Shown here: piece after piece, positions 45,751 to 54,248 of the stretch
How positions within the stretch are numbered: the stretch's first letter is position 1
Layout: each line of letters starts with the position of its first letter
From: Candidatus Saccharimonadales bacterium
Lineage (GTDB): Bacteria > Patescibacteriota > Saccharimonadia > Saccharimonadales > UBA4665
Length of the DNA stretch: 64,000 nucleotides
Direction: 5' to 3'
Assembly: GCA_036388415.1 (NCBI GenBank)
Contig: DASVRW010000002.1
Location: 851,396-915,395, forward strand
Made by a program: the position numbers and the translations under genes
The notes under the pieces: generated by a model
What the model saw: the letters and a program-made list of their open reading frames with translations, nothing else
Told to the model about the DNA's origin: nothing
Database searches by the model: none

Positions 45751-47549
45751 TTAAAAGGCTCCTCGATTCCGTCCCAGTATTCTTGGACTAAATTTCGATA
45801 ATTTGGATATCTTTCGAGGAGGATTTTTTCATTGCGTTCAATCTGCGCATTTCGTACATCTTTACCGAAACTACGAGATTCATAATGGAAAACATATGAG
45901 TGGTTTGCAACCGCGCATTTCCATCCTTTACTTCTGAGTCTCATCGCAAAATCATTTTCTTCGCCGTACCCTTTGCCATAAATTTCATCAAACAAACCGT
46001 ATTTGTTTATCACTTCTCGTCGTATGAGTACGCAAAAACCATGAATGGTTGGCGTTATATATCTTTCAGGCAGTTTTCGTTTAATTAGACGGTAAAGCGT
46101 GTATGAAGCTGATTTATAATTTGCTAATCGACTTGTCATCGGAACGGACCAAATCGTTGCATTGTTACTACGGGAGGTGGTGGCAGCGATTTTGGGTTCT
46201 GAGTAGAGAGTCTTTCGCATTTCGATCAAAAAGTTCTTCGTGACTTTTGTGTCGCTATTTAGCAGTAATACGTCGTCTTTTTGATTAACCAATTTGAGGA
46301 CTGCTCGATTGCAAGTCTGTACGAATCCAAGATTTTGCGGATTCCGATGGTAATAGAAATTAGTCAGCCCCGTAATGCTATTCAAAATATCTTTTTCTAA
46401 TATATCAGCGTCTGGACCGCAATCATTAACATAGTGAACTGACACATCCTCCGAATTTCCCACTTCTTTTATTAATGATTTGATATTAATAGCCAAGGAT
46501 TGCCAATCAGCATATACCGGGACTATGATACTTATCTGTGGCCTGCCGCCTGATACATCCCCGAAATACCAATCAGGAAACGATGATCCACTATTTTCAA
46601 TTTTTACTATACCTCGTCTAGAAGAACCAATCATATCTTTCCTTTTTAGTTGCGGTAATATACAAAAAACTCTCTCTAGCGCATGTGCCGTCGTACGGTC
46701 AAATTGTCCTTGCTCTGATTGAAAATTTTTTGAAGAAATGTTCAGAACAGTACTGATACTTGACAAGTCTACCCAAAACATTGTCCCTCCAAAAAATCCT
46801 ATTGTGTCGATGTATTCAGAGGAAGAAGCACTGAAAAAACTAGAGTCGACTTCATTATAGAGTAACTCTTGAATAATTTCTCGGTTATGCCTCAGATACA
46901 TTTTGATTGGGTAAAAGTATTCTGACGGACCAATCATTCCCGTCTGATTGCTGTTCAGTTTCTTTAATATATTTTTTAATTTTGTTTTATCATCTGGAAT
47001 CAATGCTTCAAGCGTATTATTCAACCAAACATCACCACCTCCTGCTGAAGCTGTGTTACTGGTCTCGCGATGTACAGATTTCTTGGAATGAATTTTTAAA
47101 ACTTTTTTATAACCTAAAGTATCGAGTAATGAAGCTACTTTTATAAATGGCAGCACATCCCGACCTTTGTTTGGCACGATCAATATATTTGCGGCAGGAA
47201 AATCATGCCTTATGTCAGATACATACTTTTTATTGGATTGCGGCATTGTTATGTAAAGATCTGTAGACAAAGCGGCAGACAATGTAAGTAGCTTGGGCGA
47301 GAATACTTCACTCCAACTTTCGGGATGATATAAGTGCAATACAACTGCGTAATCTGATTTTTTCTCGAAGTTTCCATTTTTTTCTATGAAGTATCTTTCA
47401 TACCTGGCATTCTTGTTATTATATCGAAACAACTGATGGCGTAGTCGCTTCGGCAATTTAAAACCAGTTAAGCGGCTTTTGATTGATAAAGTTTTAGTAT
47501 ATAAACGTCTTACGAGAGATCGACTGGTGCGTTGCGTTATCATATTCAT
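45747..47549 (-). CDS. Rhamnan synthesis protein F-like domain fused to a GT2 rhamnosyl-type transferase
   Basis: 600 aa. Residues ~60-310 match the RgpF/DUF616 type: YAVVLHLYHPESWSEVF, IVPNKGRDVLPFIKVASLL, VLKIHSKKSVHR and FFGGTMFWVDLS. Residues ~335-590 form a GT2 domain: ISIIVPVYADWQSL, YVNDCGPD, NLGFVQTCN, LLLNSDTKVTKNFL and GKGYGEENDFAMRLRSKG. RgpF-type proteins build rhamnose-containing wall polysaccharides. This fits the dTDP-rhamnose operon next door. It forms an operon with the GT4 gene. TATAAT lies 13 nt before the ATG. Confidence 0.85.
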   Translation of the reverse strand: MNMITQRTSRSLVRRLYTKTLSIKSRLTGFKLPKRLRHQLFRYNNKNARYERYFIEKNGNFEKKSDYAVVLHLYHPESWSEVFSPKLLTLSAALSTDLYITMPQSNKKYVSDIRHDFPAANILIVPNKGRDVLPFIKVASLLDTLGYKKVLKIHSKKSVHRETSNTASAGGGDVWLNNTLEALIPDDKTKLKNILKKLNSNQTGMIGPSEYFYPIKMYLRHNREIIQELLYNEVDSSFFSASSSEYIDTIGFFGGTMFWVDLSSISTVLNISSKNFQSEQGQFDRTTAHALERVFCILPQLKRKDMIGSSRRGIVKIENSGSSFPDWYFGDVSGGRPQISIIVPVYADWQSLAINIKSLIKEVGNSEDVSVHYVNDCGPDADILEKDILNSITGLTNFYYHRNPQNLGFVQTCNRAVLKLVNQKDDVLLLNSDTKVTKNFLIEMRKTLYSEPKIAATTSRSNNATIWSVPMTSRLANYKSASYTLYRLIKRKLPERYITPTIHGFCVLIRREVINKYGLFDEIYGKGYGEENDFAMRLRSKGWKCAVANHSYVFHYESRSFGKDVRNAQIERNEKILLERYPNYRNLVQEYWDGIEEPFK

Positions 47550-47592
47550 ATTTTATCTATAGATTATACCCTATGCACGCCTTGTATGCTTT

Positions 47593-47601
47593 TGATATAA
47601 T
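47593..47601 (+). promoter_or_regulatory. Extended -10 element (leaderless type)
   Basis: TGATATAAT (TGn-TATAAT) ending 6 nt before ATG 47608; no Shine-Dalgarno site. Confidence 0.65.
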
Positions 47602-47607
47602 ATACTT

Positions 47608-48159
47608 ATGCATAATGTATCAAAAATCAAAATTAGTATGAAAAGAGTTGCTTTAAGCGCTGTCATATTCCTTATAGCAATCGGATTCGTTATAACGTTA
47701 TTAGAAAAAACAAATGTTACCCATCTATTTCATTCCGAGTCGTCAACCGCCGTTAAGCACGATCAAAAATTTCAAGCGGACAAAAAGGCTGCGACTATTG
47801 ATTCTGATGGTAATGCCGTCAGTTTAGATAGTAAAGGAAATCCAGTTAAAAATACTGGTAATTATACTCCGCCCAGCAACTCAGAAAATATCTCAATTTC
47901 TGCTAATCGGCAAGACGATGCGTTAGTAATCGGAACCAAGCTGGCTGGATATAGTGATGGCACATGCGACCTGGAACTGACGAGTGGCGCACTGACGATT
48001 AAACGCCAAGTGACGGTAGTGTATGCCCCCAATTATTCAACGTGCGCCGGTTTTTCAATACCAACAAGTGAGCTGCCACGCGGCGATTGGAAAATTATGA
48101 TTACAGTATTGTCAGGTGGCGTTACAACATCAAACTTCATAAATCATAGAATCTTATGA
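47608..48159 (+). CDS. Hypothetical membrane-anchored exported protein
   Basis: 183 aa. A basic start, one span (~12-32), a Lys/Asp/Ser linker with DSDGNAVSLDSKGNPV-type charged repeats, then a beta-sandwich-like domain (~90-183) with one cysteine pair (GTCDLEL and YSTCAGF) that may form a disulfide. Its stop overlaps the start of the 680-aa transglycosylase/DUF5648 gene (ATGA), so the two work from one message, perhaps as surface partners. Not recognised. Confidence 0.7.
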   Translation: MHNVSKIKISMKRVALSAVIFLIAIGFVITLLEKTNVTHLFHSESSTAVKHDQKFQADKKAATIDSDGNAVSLDSKGNPVKNTGNYTPPSNSENISISANRQDDALVIGTKLAGYSDGTCDLELTSGALTIKRQVTVVYAPNYSTCAGFSIPTSELPRGDWKIMITVLSGGVTTSNFINHRIL

Positions 48160-50198
48160 CCGCACTAAGCCGACTCACTAAGAAAATATTACTGATAGCA
48201 CTTTTATTGGTATCAACTGCTGCTATTTCTAATCCTACTTCAGCGAGCGCTATAGACACCTCCGAGTGGCAGGCCGGCAAGATTATAGATGATCACAACT
48301 TTTCGGACGCTGATAGTCTCTCAGTTGATCAGATACAAGCGTTTTTGAATAATTTAGTACCTGATTGTGATACCTATGGTAACCAACCTGCTGCCAATTA
48401 TGGCCGTCCTGATTTGACGCGCGCTCAATATGCAACGCAGATAAAGGGATGGCCAGCGCCTCCTTATGTTTGTTTAAAAAACTATCACGAAGTTCCGAAG
48501 ACTAGTCCCGGACCAGGCGTACCTGACAACAGCTTCAATCACGGTGGTGGCGCATTCACAGGAGGTACTAGCGCTGCTCAGTTGATATACAATGCAGCAC
48601 AGCGATATCGTATCAGTCCTAAAGTACTTTTAGTTAAGATACGCGCCGAATCCGCGGGGCCGTTGACAAATGACAGCTGGCCTTTTGCTAGCCAATATAC
48701 TTATGCTATGGGAGCACATTGTCCTGATAGCGGTCCAAATAGATCAGCGAATTGTGATCCGAACTATGCCGGATTTTCAATACAAATTTCAGAAGCGGCC
48801 TCTTTAATGCGGTACTATTTAGATAATATGGGTCAGCCATGGTGGCCCTACAAAAAGCCCGGAGTAAATTCAATACAATACCATCCAGATCCAACGTGTG
48901 GATCAAGTGGTGTAAATATATCATCACAAGCCACCGCTGCACTATACACTTATACTCCATATCAGCCGAACGCCGAAACACTTGCAGCCGGATATGGTAC
49001 GGCGCCTTGTGGAGCGTATGGAAATAGAAATTTCTGGCTATACTACAGGGAATGGTTTGGTAGTACGACCTATTCTCCACCAGTATGTAATTCTCGAAGA
49101 TCTGGTGTTGCATGCGTTTGGCAGCTGAATAATGTCTTTAGCGACAGTAACTTCCTAACGATTAGCAATAGTGAGCGAGACACTGCAATTAGCAATAGTC
49201 TGTATATGTACAACGGTCAACCGTTTTATGGTTTTACCGCACAACAACCTGGTTTAATTCCGGTGTATAGATTTAAGCTGGCTAAAGAGCACTTTTATAC
49301 TACGAGCGAGTCAGAAAAAACATCCATATTGCAAAACTCGAGTAACTCGTACGAGGGTGTGGCATTTTACGCGTACCCAGGATCGTCGAATACAAACGCT
49401 ACTTATCCAATTTATCGATTATCTTCGACCAACGGTCACGTATTCGTAGCAGATGCCGGTAAAAAAGATGCCCTGATTAATTTAGGATATACGTACGAAG
49501 GTGTAGCATTCAATACGCCTAGTGCGCTAGGGAGCCAACCCACTCCATTGGCAAATCATTTCAATGTCTATCGGTTAAGCAAGGCCGGTCATCATATTTA
49601 CACACAGGATCTTTCCGAAAATGACACTCTTCTTCGCGCTGGCTGGGTCAATGAAGGAGTGCTATTAAATGCCCCTGTCAGTCAGACTACTACACCTGTG
49701 TTTAGAATTACTAACGGATCTGATCACGTGTATACAAGTTTGATTAATGAGAGGAATCAGCTACTATCGCTTGGTTGGAAATATGAAGGAATAGCATGGT
49801 ATGTTGATGCAACAACACCTCAAACATTTCGTTTCTATATAGATAATAAACACTTCTATACCGCAGATCCTAATGAATCGTTACTCCTTGCTTATAATTC
49901 GACACGATTTGAAAGCATATCTTTTGGCTACAAACAGCCGAATGATTATACCGTATATAGAATGTTTAAAAATTCCGCTCACTTCTTTACTGCCGATATT
50001 ACAGAGGCCATGAACGCTTCGAGTGCTGGATGGAAATATGAAGGAATAGCGTGGTACGCAAATCCTACAAGTACGCAATCGACCATTCCGGTGCATAGAT
50101 TGGTTATCGGACAAAGGCATTTCTACACTGTAAGTGATTCCGAGAAAGCTCAGCTCATGAGTGCTGGATGGAAATATGAAGGAATAGCGTGGTACTAA
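48156..50198 (+). CDS. Exported lysozyme-like domain plus seven DUF5648-type repeats
   Basis: 680 aa. Signal peptide (~8-31). Residues ~32-305 form a lytic-transglycosylase-like domain: IYNAAQRYRISPKVLLVKIRAESAG (the Glu is a candidate catalytic residue), FSIQISEAASLMRYYLDN, ATAALYTYTPYQPNAETLAAGYG and NRNFWLYYREWFGS. Several cysteines are present. Seven repeats of about 40 residues follow (~330-680), patterned YR....HFYT....E.......W.YEGIAWY; the last two are almost identical in DNA. It is likely a secreted wall hydrolase or adhesin bound through the repeats. Domain names are from memory; activity is inference. Confidence 0.8.
   Translation: MTALSRLTKKILLIALLLVSTAAISNPTSASAIDTSEWQAGKIIDDHNFSDADSLSVDQIQAFLNNLVPDCDTYGNQPAANYGRPDLTRAQYATQIKGWPAPPYVCLKNYHEVPKTSPGPGVPDNSFNHGGGAFTGGTSAAQLIYNAAQRYRISPKVLLVKIRAESAGPLTNDSWPFASQYTYAMGAHCPDSGPNRSANCDPNYAGFSIQISEAASLMRYYLDNMGQPWWPYKKPGVNSIQYHPDPTCGSSGVNISSQATAALYTYTPYQPNAETLAAGYGTAPCGAYGNRNFWLYYREWFGSTTYSPPVCNSRRSGVACVWQLNNVFSDSNFLTISNSERDTAISNSLYMYNGQPFYGFTAQQPGLIPVYRFKLAKEHFYTTSESEKTSILQNSSNSYEGVAFYAYPGSSNTNATYPIYRLSSTNGHVFVADAGKKDALINLGYTYEGVAFNTPSALGSQPTPLANHFNVYRLSKAGHHIYTQDLSENDTLLRAGWVNEGVLLNAPVSQTTTPVFRITNGSDHVYTSLINERNQLLSLGWKYEGIAWYVDATTPQTFRFYIDNKHFYTADPNESLLLAYNSTRFESISFGYKQPNDYTVYRMFKNSAHFFTADITEAMNASSAGWKYEGIAWYANPTSTQSTIPVHRLVIGQRHFYTVSDSEKAQLMSAGWKYEGIAWY
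50021..50195 (+). repeat. 37-nt perfect direct repeat inside the DUF5648-repeat gene
   Basis: The same 37 bases occur at 50021-50057 and 50159-50195, encoding SAGWKYEGIAWY. A near copy lies around 49780-49807. It marks recent duplication or homogenisation of repeat units. Confidence 0.85.
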
Positions 50199-50218
50199 AC
50201 AGCGATCCGACTAGCTAG

Positions 50219-51169
50219 CTATTTATTCTTACGAGTTATAGCATGTTTAATTCTATGTATGCGCGTAACTGATTTCCAAGCTTTTGAATTCTTTATGTCA
50301 TTCAATTCTGCTAATATTACTGCATTCATTGCTTGCTCAGACTTTAGTAAGTGCTGTGAATGTATCAAGTCTTTATGTAAACGATCCATCTCTTTAGACG
50401 CCCAGTCTTCTTTGCCTAAATGTATTAGGTCTTGCTCATGGAGTTGACGATCGCTATAATGCTCGCCTAGAGCTCCAACATACTCAACTTTTTCCACAAT
50501 TTTTCTATTACTACACACTAGGTAAAAATATAAATGTTGCTCGCGAGTTTTCGAAGTCAGGTTCAGCAACTTACAATTTACGTCACTATTGAGTTGCGTT
50601 TCACTTCCCACGGCTACATATTTCCATGTTGACTGGAAGTATGGCTCAATATTTTTATAATACTTCTTAAGGAGCGATGTCAGTTCGTTGTACTCAAATT
50701 CATGTAAATGAAAGTGATTACCTTCTGCAAACTCTACATCATTTGGCGTAGAAACTAACGCTACCCCATCAGGCTTAAGGACGCGCTGAACCTCGTCTAG
50801 AAACTTCTTATAATCCTTGATGTGCTCGATGGTTTCAAAAGTAATTACCACATCGACACTATTTTCCTCTAAGGGTATTGATTCGCCGTCACCTACCCGG
50901 TACTCGATATTTTTCGCGTCGTAATTTTCTTGAGAGTATTTAACCGCGTCCTCATTGACGTCCACCCCATATACAAATTTTGCAGATTCTGCTATCAATT
51001 TAGTCCCGTAGCCTGAACCACTAGCGATGTCTAAAACGACCTTGTTTTCGACGACTGGCTTGGCCGCTAGATATCGAGTCAGGTGCTCAGCGTATATTAA
51101 ATGACCCTTGTGGAACTCTGGTACCATTCGCTCATAATCGTTTTCCAACTTCGTCCGTTTTTTTGACAT
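50219..51169 (-). CDS. Class I SAM-dependent methyltransferase (Wzt-associated)
   Basis: 316 aa from ATG 51169. Motif I VVLDIASGSGYGTKLI (~48-63), VDVNEDAV, VDVVITFETIEHIKDYKKFL (~112-131) and RVLKPDGVALVSTPN. A C-terminal helical region (~245-316) resembles the coiled tails of glycan-capping enzymes. The start follows the Wzt stop by 1 nt and has AAAGG 7 nt upstream; the same frame open to 51295 lies inside wzt. Methyl capping of a chain end often sets chain length in Wzm/Wzt systems, so such a role is reasonable inference. Confidence 0.85.
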   Translation of the reverse strand: MSKKRTKLENDYERMVPEFHKGHLIYAEHLTRYLAAKPVVENKVVLDIASGSGYGTKLIAESAKFVYGVDVNEDAVKYSQENYDAKNIEYRVGDGESIPLEENSVDVVITFETIEHIKDYKKFLDEVQRVLKPDGVALVSTPNDVEFAEGNHFHLHEFEYNELTSLLKKYYKNIEPYFQSTWKYVAVGSETQLNSDVNCKLLNLTSKTREQHLYFYLVCSNRKIVEKVEYVGALGEHYSDRQLHEQDLIHLGKEDWASKEMDRLHKDLIHSQHLLKSEQAMNAVILAELNDIKNSKAWKSVTRIHRIKHAITRKNK

Positions 51170-51170
51170 G

Positions 51171-52346
51171 TCAGACCTTTGCAATATTAACTTTAATTTC
51201 TGGGTCAACAATTCCCGCGGTCTTAGTGTATTTTCTAACCTTGAATGTTGCTGCATTATTAACCCACTGATAAAAGTGTGTCGTTGATTGATCACAGCAA
51301 GCTACGCTTAGAGTGAATGTCCCGTCGGGAAGCATGTTTGGAATTTTCCAAGACAACTTTAGAGAATCACCTTGTTTGACCGAGATTGTCTTTAATTTTT
51401 CCTTGATCGTGTTTGCTTCTAGAACATTGACTCCTGCTTGGTTATACAGGACAAAACCGTAAACTGGTGGCGGGAGGTTTTTTGAAGCCGTGTAGGACGT
51501 AATCACTTCTATTGCGTCATCAGTAACTTTAACCGAGGTATTGTCCACGACCATACCGCCTTCGCCCCAAACATCACTTTCAACCTCGACTTCATCACTA
51601 GAGGCATCTATGAACAACTTTTGATATTCCTGCGCAACCTCTTCGGCAGTACCCGATTTAGCAATTTGACCTTTTTCGATCATTACAGCTCGGTCACAGT
51701 ATTGTCTAACCGCCCCCATGTCATGAGTTACGAGTATTACTGTTTGCTTTTTTTTCTTTAAAGACATGAAGTAGTCATAGCATTTTCTTTGAAAATCAGC
51801 ATCGCCTACAGCTAATACTTCGTCGAGAAGCAGGATGTCTGTCTGTGCCTTGATTGCAATTGCGAACGCGAGCCTAACCTGCATACCGCTACTGTAATTT
51901 TTGAGCTTTTGATCCATGAATTTTTCGATCTCTGCGAAAGCAACTATATCTTCATACATCGCATACATTTCTTTTCTACTGAATCCAAGTAGAGCACCGT
52001 TCAGAAACACGTTTTCGCGACCTGTTAGTTCAGGGTTAAAGCCGACGCCCAACTCAATGAACGGGGTTAATGAACCATTGATTTTCACACTCCCCTCTGT
52101 TGGCATATATATACTTGCCAGTATTTTGAGTAACGTACTTTTTCCTGAGCCATTTCGTCCAACTATGCCAAAAAATTCTCCCTTTTTGACTGTAAAAGAA
52201 ATGTCTTTAAGTACATGTTGTTGCTCAAAACTGCGTCGGCCACCTCGAAACCTATGTATTAAAGCACTTTTGACAGAAGTTTGTCGTTCATGGGGTAACT
52301 TAAAAGTCTTACTAAGGTGGTCGACATGTATTGCATAGTCTTTCAT
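51171..52346 (-). CDS. wzt: Polysaccharide ABC exporter ATPase with carbohydrate-binding C-terminal domain (Wzt-like)
   Basis: 391 aa. ATPase domain (1-~240): Walker A GIVGRNGSGKSTLLK (~60-74), signature YSSGMQVRLAFAI (~156), Walker B ILLLDEVLAVGDADFQ (~177), VTHDMGAVRQ. The C-terminal domain (~255-391) is a beta-sandwich with YGFVLYNQAGVNVLEAN and FTLSVACCDQ, the Wzt_C type that recognises the finished or capped glycan. Together with the Wzm-like permease it moves the undecaprenyl-linked glycan across the membrane. Joined to the permease gene by a TAATG overlap. Confidence 0.92.
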   Translation of the reverse strand: MKDYAIHVDHLSKTFKLPHERQTSVKSALIHRFRGGRRSFEQQHVLKDISFTVKKGEFFGIVGRNGSGKSTLLKILASIYMPTEGSVKINGSLTPFIELGVGFNPELTGRENVFLNGALLGFSRKEMYAMYEDIVAFAEIEKFMDQKLKNYSSGMQVRLAFAIAIKAQTDILLLDEVLAVGDADFQRKCYDYFMSLKKKKQTVILVTHDMGAVRQYCDRAVMIEKGQIAKSGTAEEVAQEYQKLFIDASSDEVEVESDVWGEGGMVVDNTSVKVTDDAIEVITSYTASKNLPPPVYGFVLYNQAGVNVLEANTIKEKLKTISVKQGDSLKLSWKIPNMLPDGTFTLSVACCDQSTTHFYQWVNNAATFKVRKYTKTAGIVDPEIKVNIAKV

Positions 52347-53155
52347 TAAATATTCTCCGCAAAACTTTTAGCTTGGCTTCTAAAATAGACTACACCGCCT
52401 ACCAATACTAGGATGACTATGGCAAATGGAATTAGTCCATACCAGCCGCCATCGAATATTCTATGGATGGTAATTGTTTCATGAGTAATTGAACTATATC
52501 GAATATCTTGTATGGCTTGTGTCATTGGGCTCATGAATATCAGCTTTTGTAAGTTCAAGTCTGTTATTTTAGACAATGGATAAATGATCGGGGTGAGATA
52601 GAAACCAGCCTGTAAAATCACTTCCCAGATATACCCAAGATCTCTAAATTTTACAAACGCAGCAGCGAAGAATAGTGATATGCCAAGTGCAAATAAGTAC
52701 ACTTCTACTAGAATAAGGGGTACAAATAGTAGTGTACGGTACACATCGACATGGTTAATCACCATGAATATACTTACGACAACTAGATTAAGTCCGAGAT
52801 TTATCAATGCTGAAATGCTGCTACTAAATACAATAATCCACCTAGGAATACTAATCTTACGTATTAGATCGCCACGTCCAACAATTGACCCCAAACTTTG
52901 CTGAGTCATCTCTGTGAAAAAATTCCATACTACTATACCCAAAAGTAGGTACACCGGATAGTGAGGGATGTCATCGCCCAATTTCAAAAAGCGAGCAAAA
53001 ACTATGTACAAAATGACAAATATTAGTAGTGGCCGTAACAATGACCAAGCATACCCCAATGCTGATCCTTGATAACGAAGCTTGAAATCAGTGCGCACTA
53101 ATTCAGCCAGTAGGGCACGGTTTTGTTTCGTGAATATTCTGCTTAGTCGGTTCAT
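52346..53155 (-). CDS. wzm: Polysaccharide ABC exporter permease (Wzm-like)
   Basis: 269 aa ABC-2 permease with about six spans (~35-55, 70-90, 110-135, 145-170, 180-200, 235-258). DFKLRYQGSALGYAWSLLRPLLIF (~20-43) is typical of Wzm/TagG/RfbA exporters, as are the later AGFYLTPIIYPLSKI residues. It starts the wzm-wzt-methyltransferase operon, divergent from the GT2 gene at 53184. TATAAT at 53166-53171 lies 12 nt before its ATG and overlaps a TATTAT for the opposite strand. Confidence 0.92.
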   Translation of the reverse strand: MNRLSRIFTKQNRALLAELVRTDFKLRYQGSALGYAWSLLRPLLIFVILYIVFARFLKLGDDIPHYPVYLLLGIVVWNFFTEMTQQSLGSIVGRGDLIRKISIPRWIIVFSSSISALINLGLNLVVVSIFMVINHVDVYRTLLFVPLILVEVYLFALGISLFFAAAFVKFRDLGYIWEVILQAGFYLTPIIYPLSKITDLNLQKLIFMSPMTQAIQDIRYSSITHETITIHRIFDGGWYGLIPFAIVILVLVGGVVYFRSQAKSFAENI

Positions 53156-53183
53156 CTGTTGTAAGGTATTATAAGGTAACGAT

Positions 53184-54248
53184 ATGAATAAGTCGATTCA
53201 ATCCCCTGTAGTCGTCATCCCAAATATCAATGGCGGTGACGGCCTGTTAAGAGCCGTTGACTCGTTAGTACTCCAAACTACACCGCTTCATATTATAATC
53301 GTGGACAATGCATCCACGGACGATTCGATTCAAAATCTTCTTAAAAAATTCCCGCTCATTGAAATCATCAAACATAGCAACAACAAAGGTTATGCAGGAG
53401 GAGTAAACCCAGGCTTTAAAAGAGCATTAGAATTAGGGGCATCCTATACTGCTCCGTTTAATAATGACGCCGTAGCCGACCCTCGTTGGTTGGAACGACT
53501 TGTTACATTTTTAGATTCCCATCAGGATTACGGCGCAGCGGCCAGCAAGGTGCAGGACATAAAAAAAAACAAGTTAGATAGTAGCGGAGAATTTTACTCT
53601 GTTTGGGGATTACCATATCCACGAGGTAGATCTAATTCGAATATATCAAGATATGATATGGATACCGAAATATTCGCCGCTAGTGGCGCTGCCAGTCTAT
53701 ATCGTACAAAAACCATAGCGGACGTAGGTCTGCTTGACGAAGATTTCTTCGCCTACTACGAAGACGTTGATTTGGGCTTTCGAATGCAGCTAATGGGCTG
53801 GAAAGTAGGCTATGTCCCACAATCGGTTGTCTATCATGCCACTGGCTCAACTAGCTCTAGAATTCACGGCTTCACTACGTTGCAAACCTTAAAAAACCAA
53901 CCTTTAGTTTTATGGAAGAATGTACCTACTAAGTATCTATGGTCGGTTAGTTGGAGATTTATAATTGCCCACAATCTTATTTTCCTTCGAGCTATTTTTA
54001 GTGGAAATATCAAAGCTGCTTGCACTGGCTATTTTAAGGCGGCATGGTTAATACTTCGGAAGACCAGTCAGCGTAAATCAATTCAAAAACGCAAACGAGT
54101 TTCCGATGACTACATATGGAGCATCATGACACATGACTTGCCTCCGAACGCGACCGCCCTACGCCGTCTACGATCTTTCTGGTGGAGACTTATTGGCCGA
54201 CAACACAACGATCAGGATGTAGGGACGAGCAAGGGTAGTGGCTTATGA
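53184..54248 (+). CDS. GT2-family glycosyltransferase (rhamnosyltransferase-like)
   Basis: 354 aa. PVVVIPNINGGDGLLRAVDSL at the start, VDNASTDDSI (~35), NKGYAGGVNPGFKRAL (~68), FNNDAVADPRWLE (~92), AASGAASLYR (~172) and EDFFAYYEDVDLGFRMQLMGWKVGYVP (~193-219) match WbbL/RfbF-type GT2 enzymes. One membrane-proximal hydrophobic stretch (~255-290) follows. Likely adds rhamnose or a similar sugar. AAGG lies 8 nt before ATG. It overlaps the following GT4 gene by 4 nt. Confidence 0.9.
   Translation: MNKSIQSPVVVIPNINGGDGLLRAVDSLVLQTTPLHIIIVDNASTDDSIQNLLKKFPLIEIIKHSNNKGYAGGVNPGFKRALELGASYTAPFNNDAVADPRWLERLVTFLDSHQDYGAAASKVQDIKKNKLDSSGEFYSVWGLPYPRGRSNSNISRYDMDTEIFAASGAASLYRTKTIADVGLLDEDFFAYYEDVDLGFRMQLMGWKVGYVPQSVVYHATGSTSSRIHGFTTLQTLKNQPLVLWKNVPTKYLWSVSWRFIIAHNLIFLRAIFSGNIKAACTGYFKAAWLILRKTSQRKSIQKRKRVSDDYIWSIMTHDLPPNATALRRLRSFWWRLIGRQHNDQDVGTSKGSGL

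Noticed and set aside
49200-50198. Regular repeats as a possible CRISPR array
   Set aside because: The repeats are in frame, about 120-140 nt apart and encode a protein motif; no spacer-repeat structure or cas genes.
51170-51295. Longer methyltransferase start at 51295
   Set aside because: It would overlap wzt by 125 bp; ATG 51169 follows the wzt stop directly and has a ribosome binding site.
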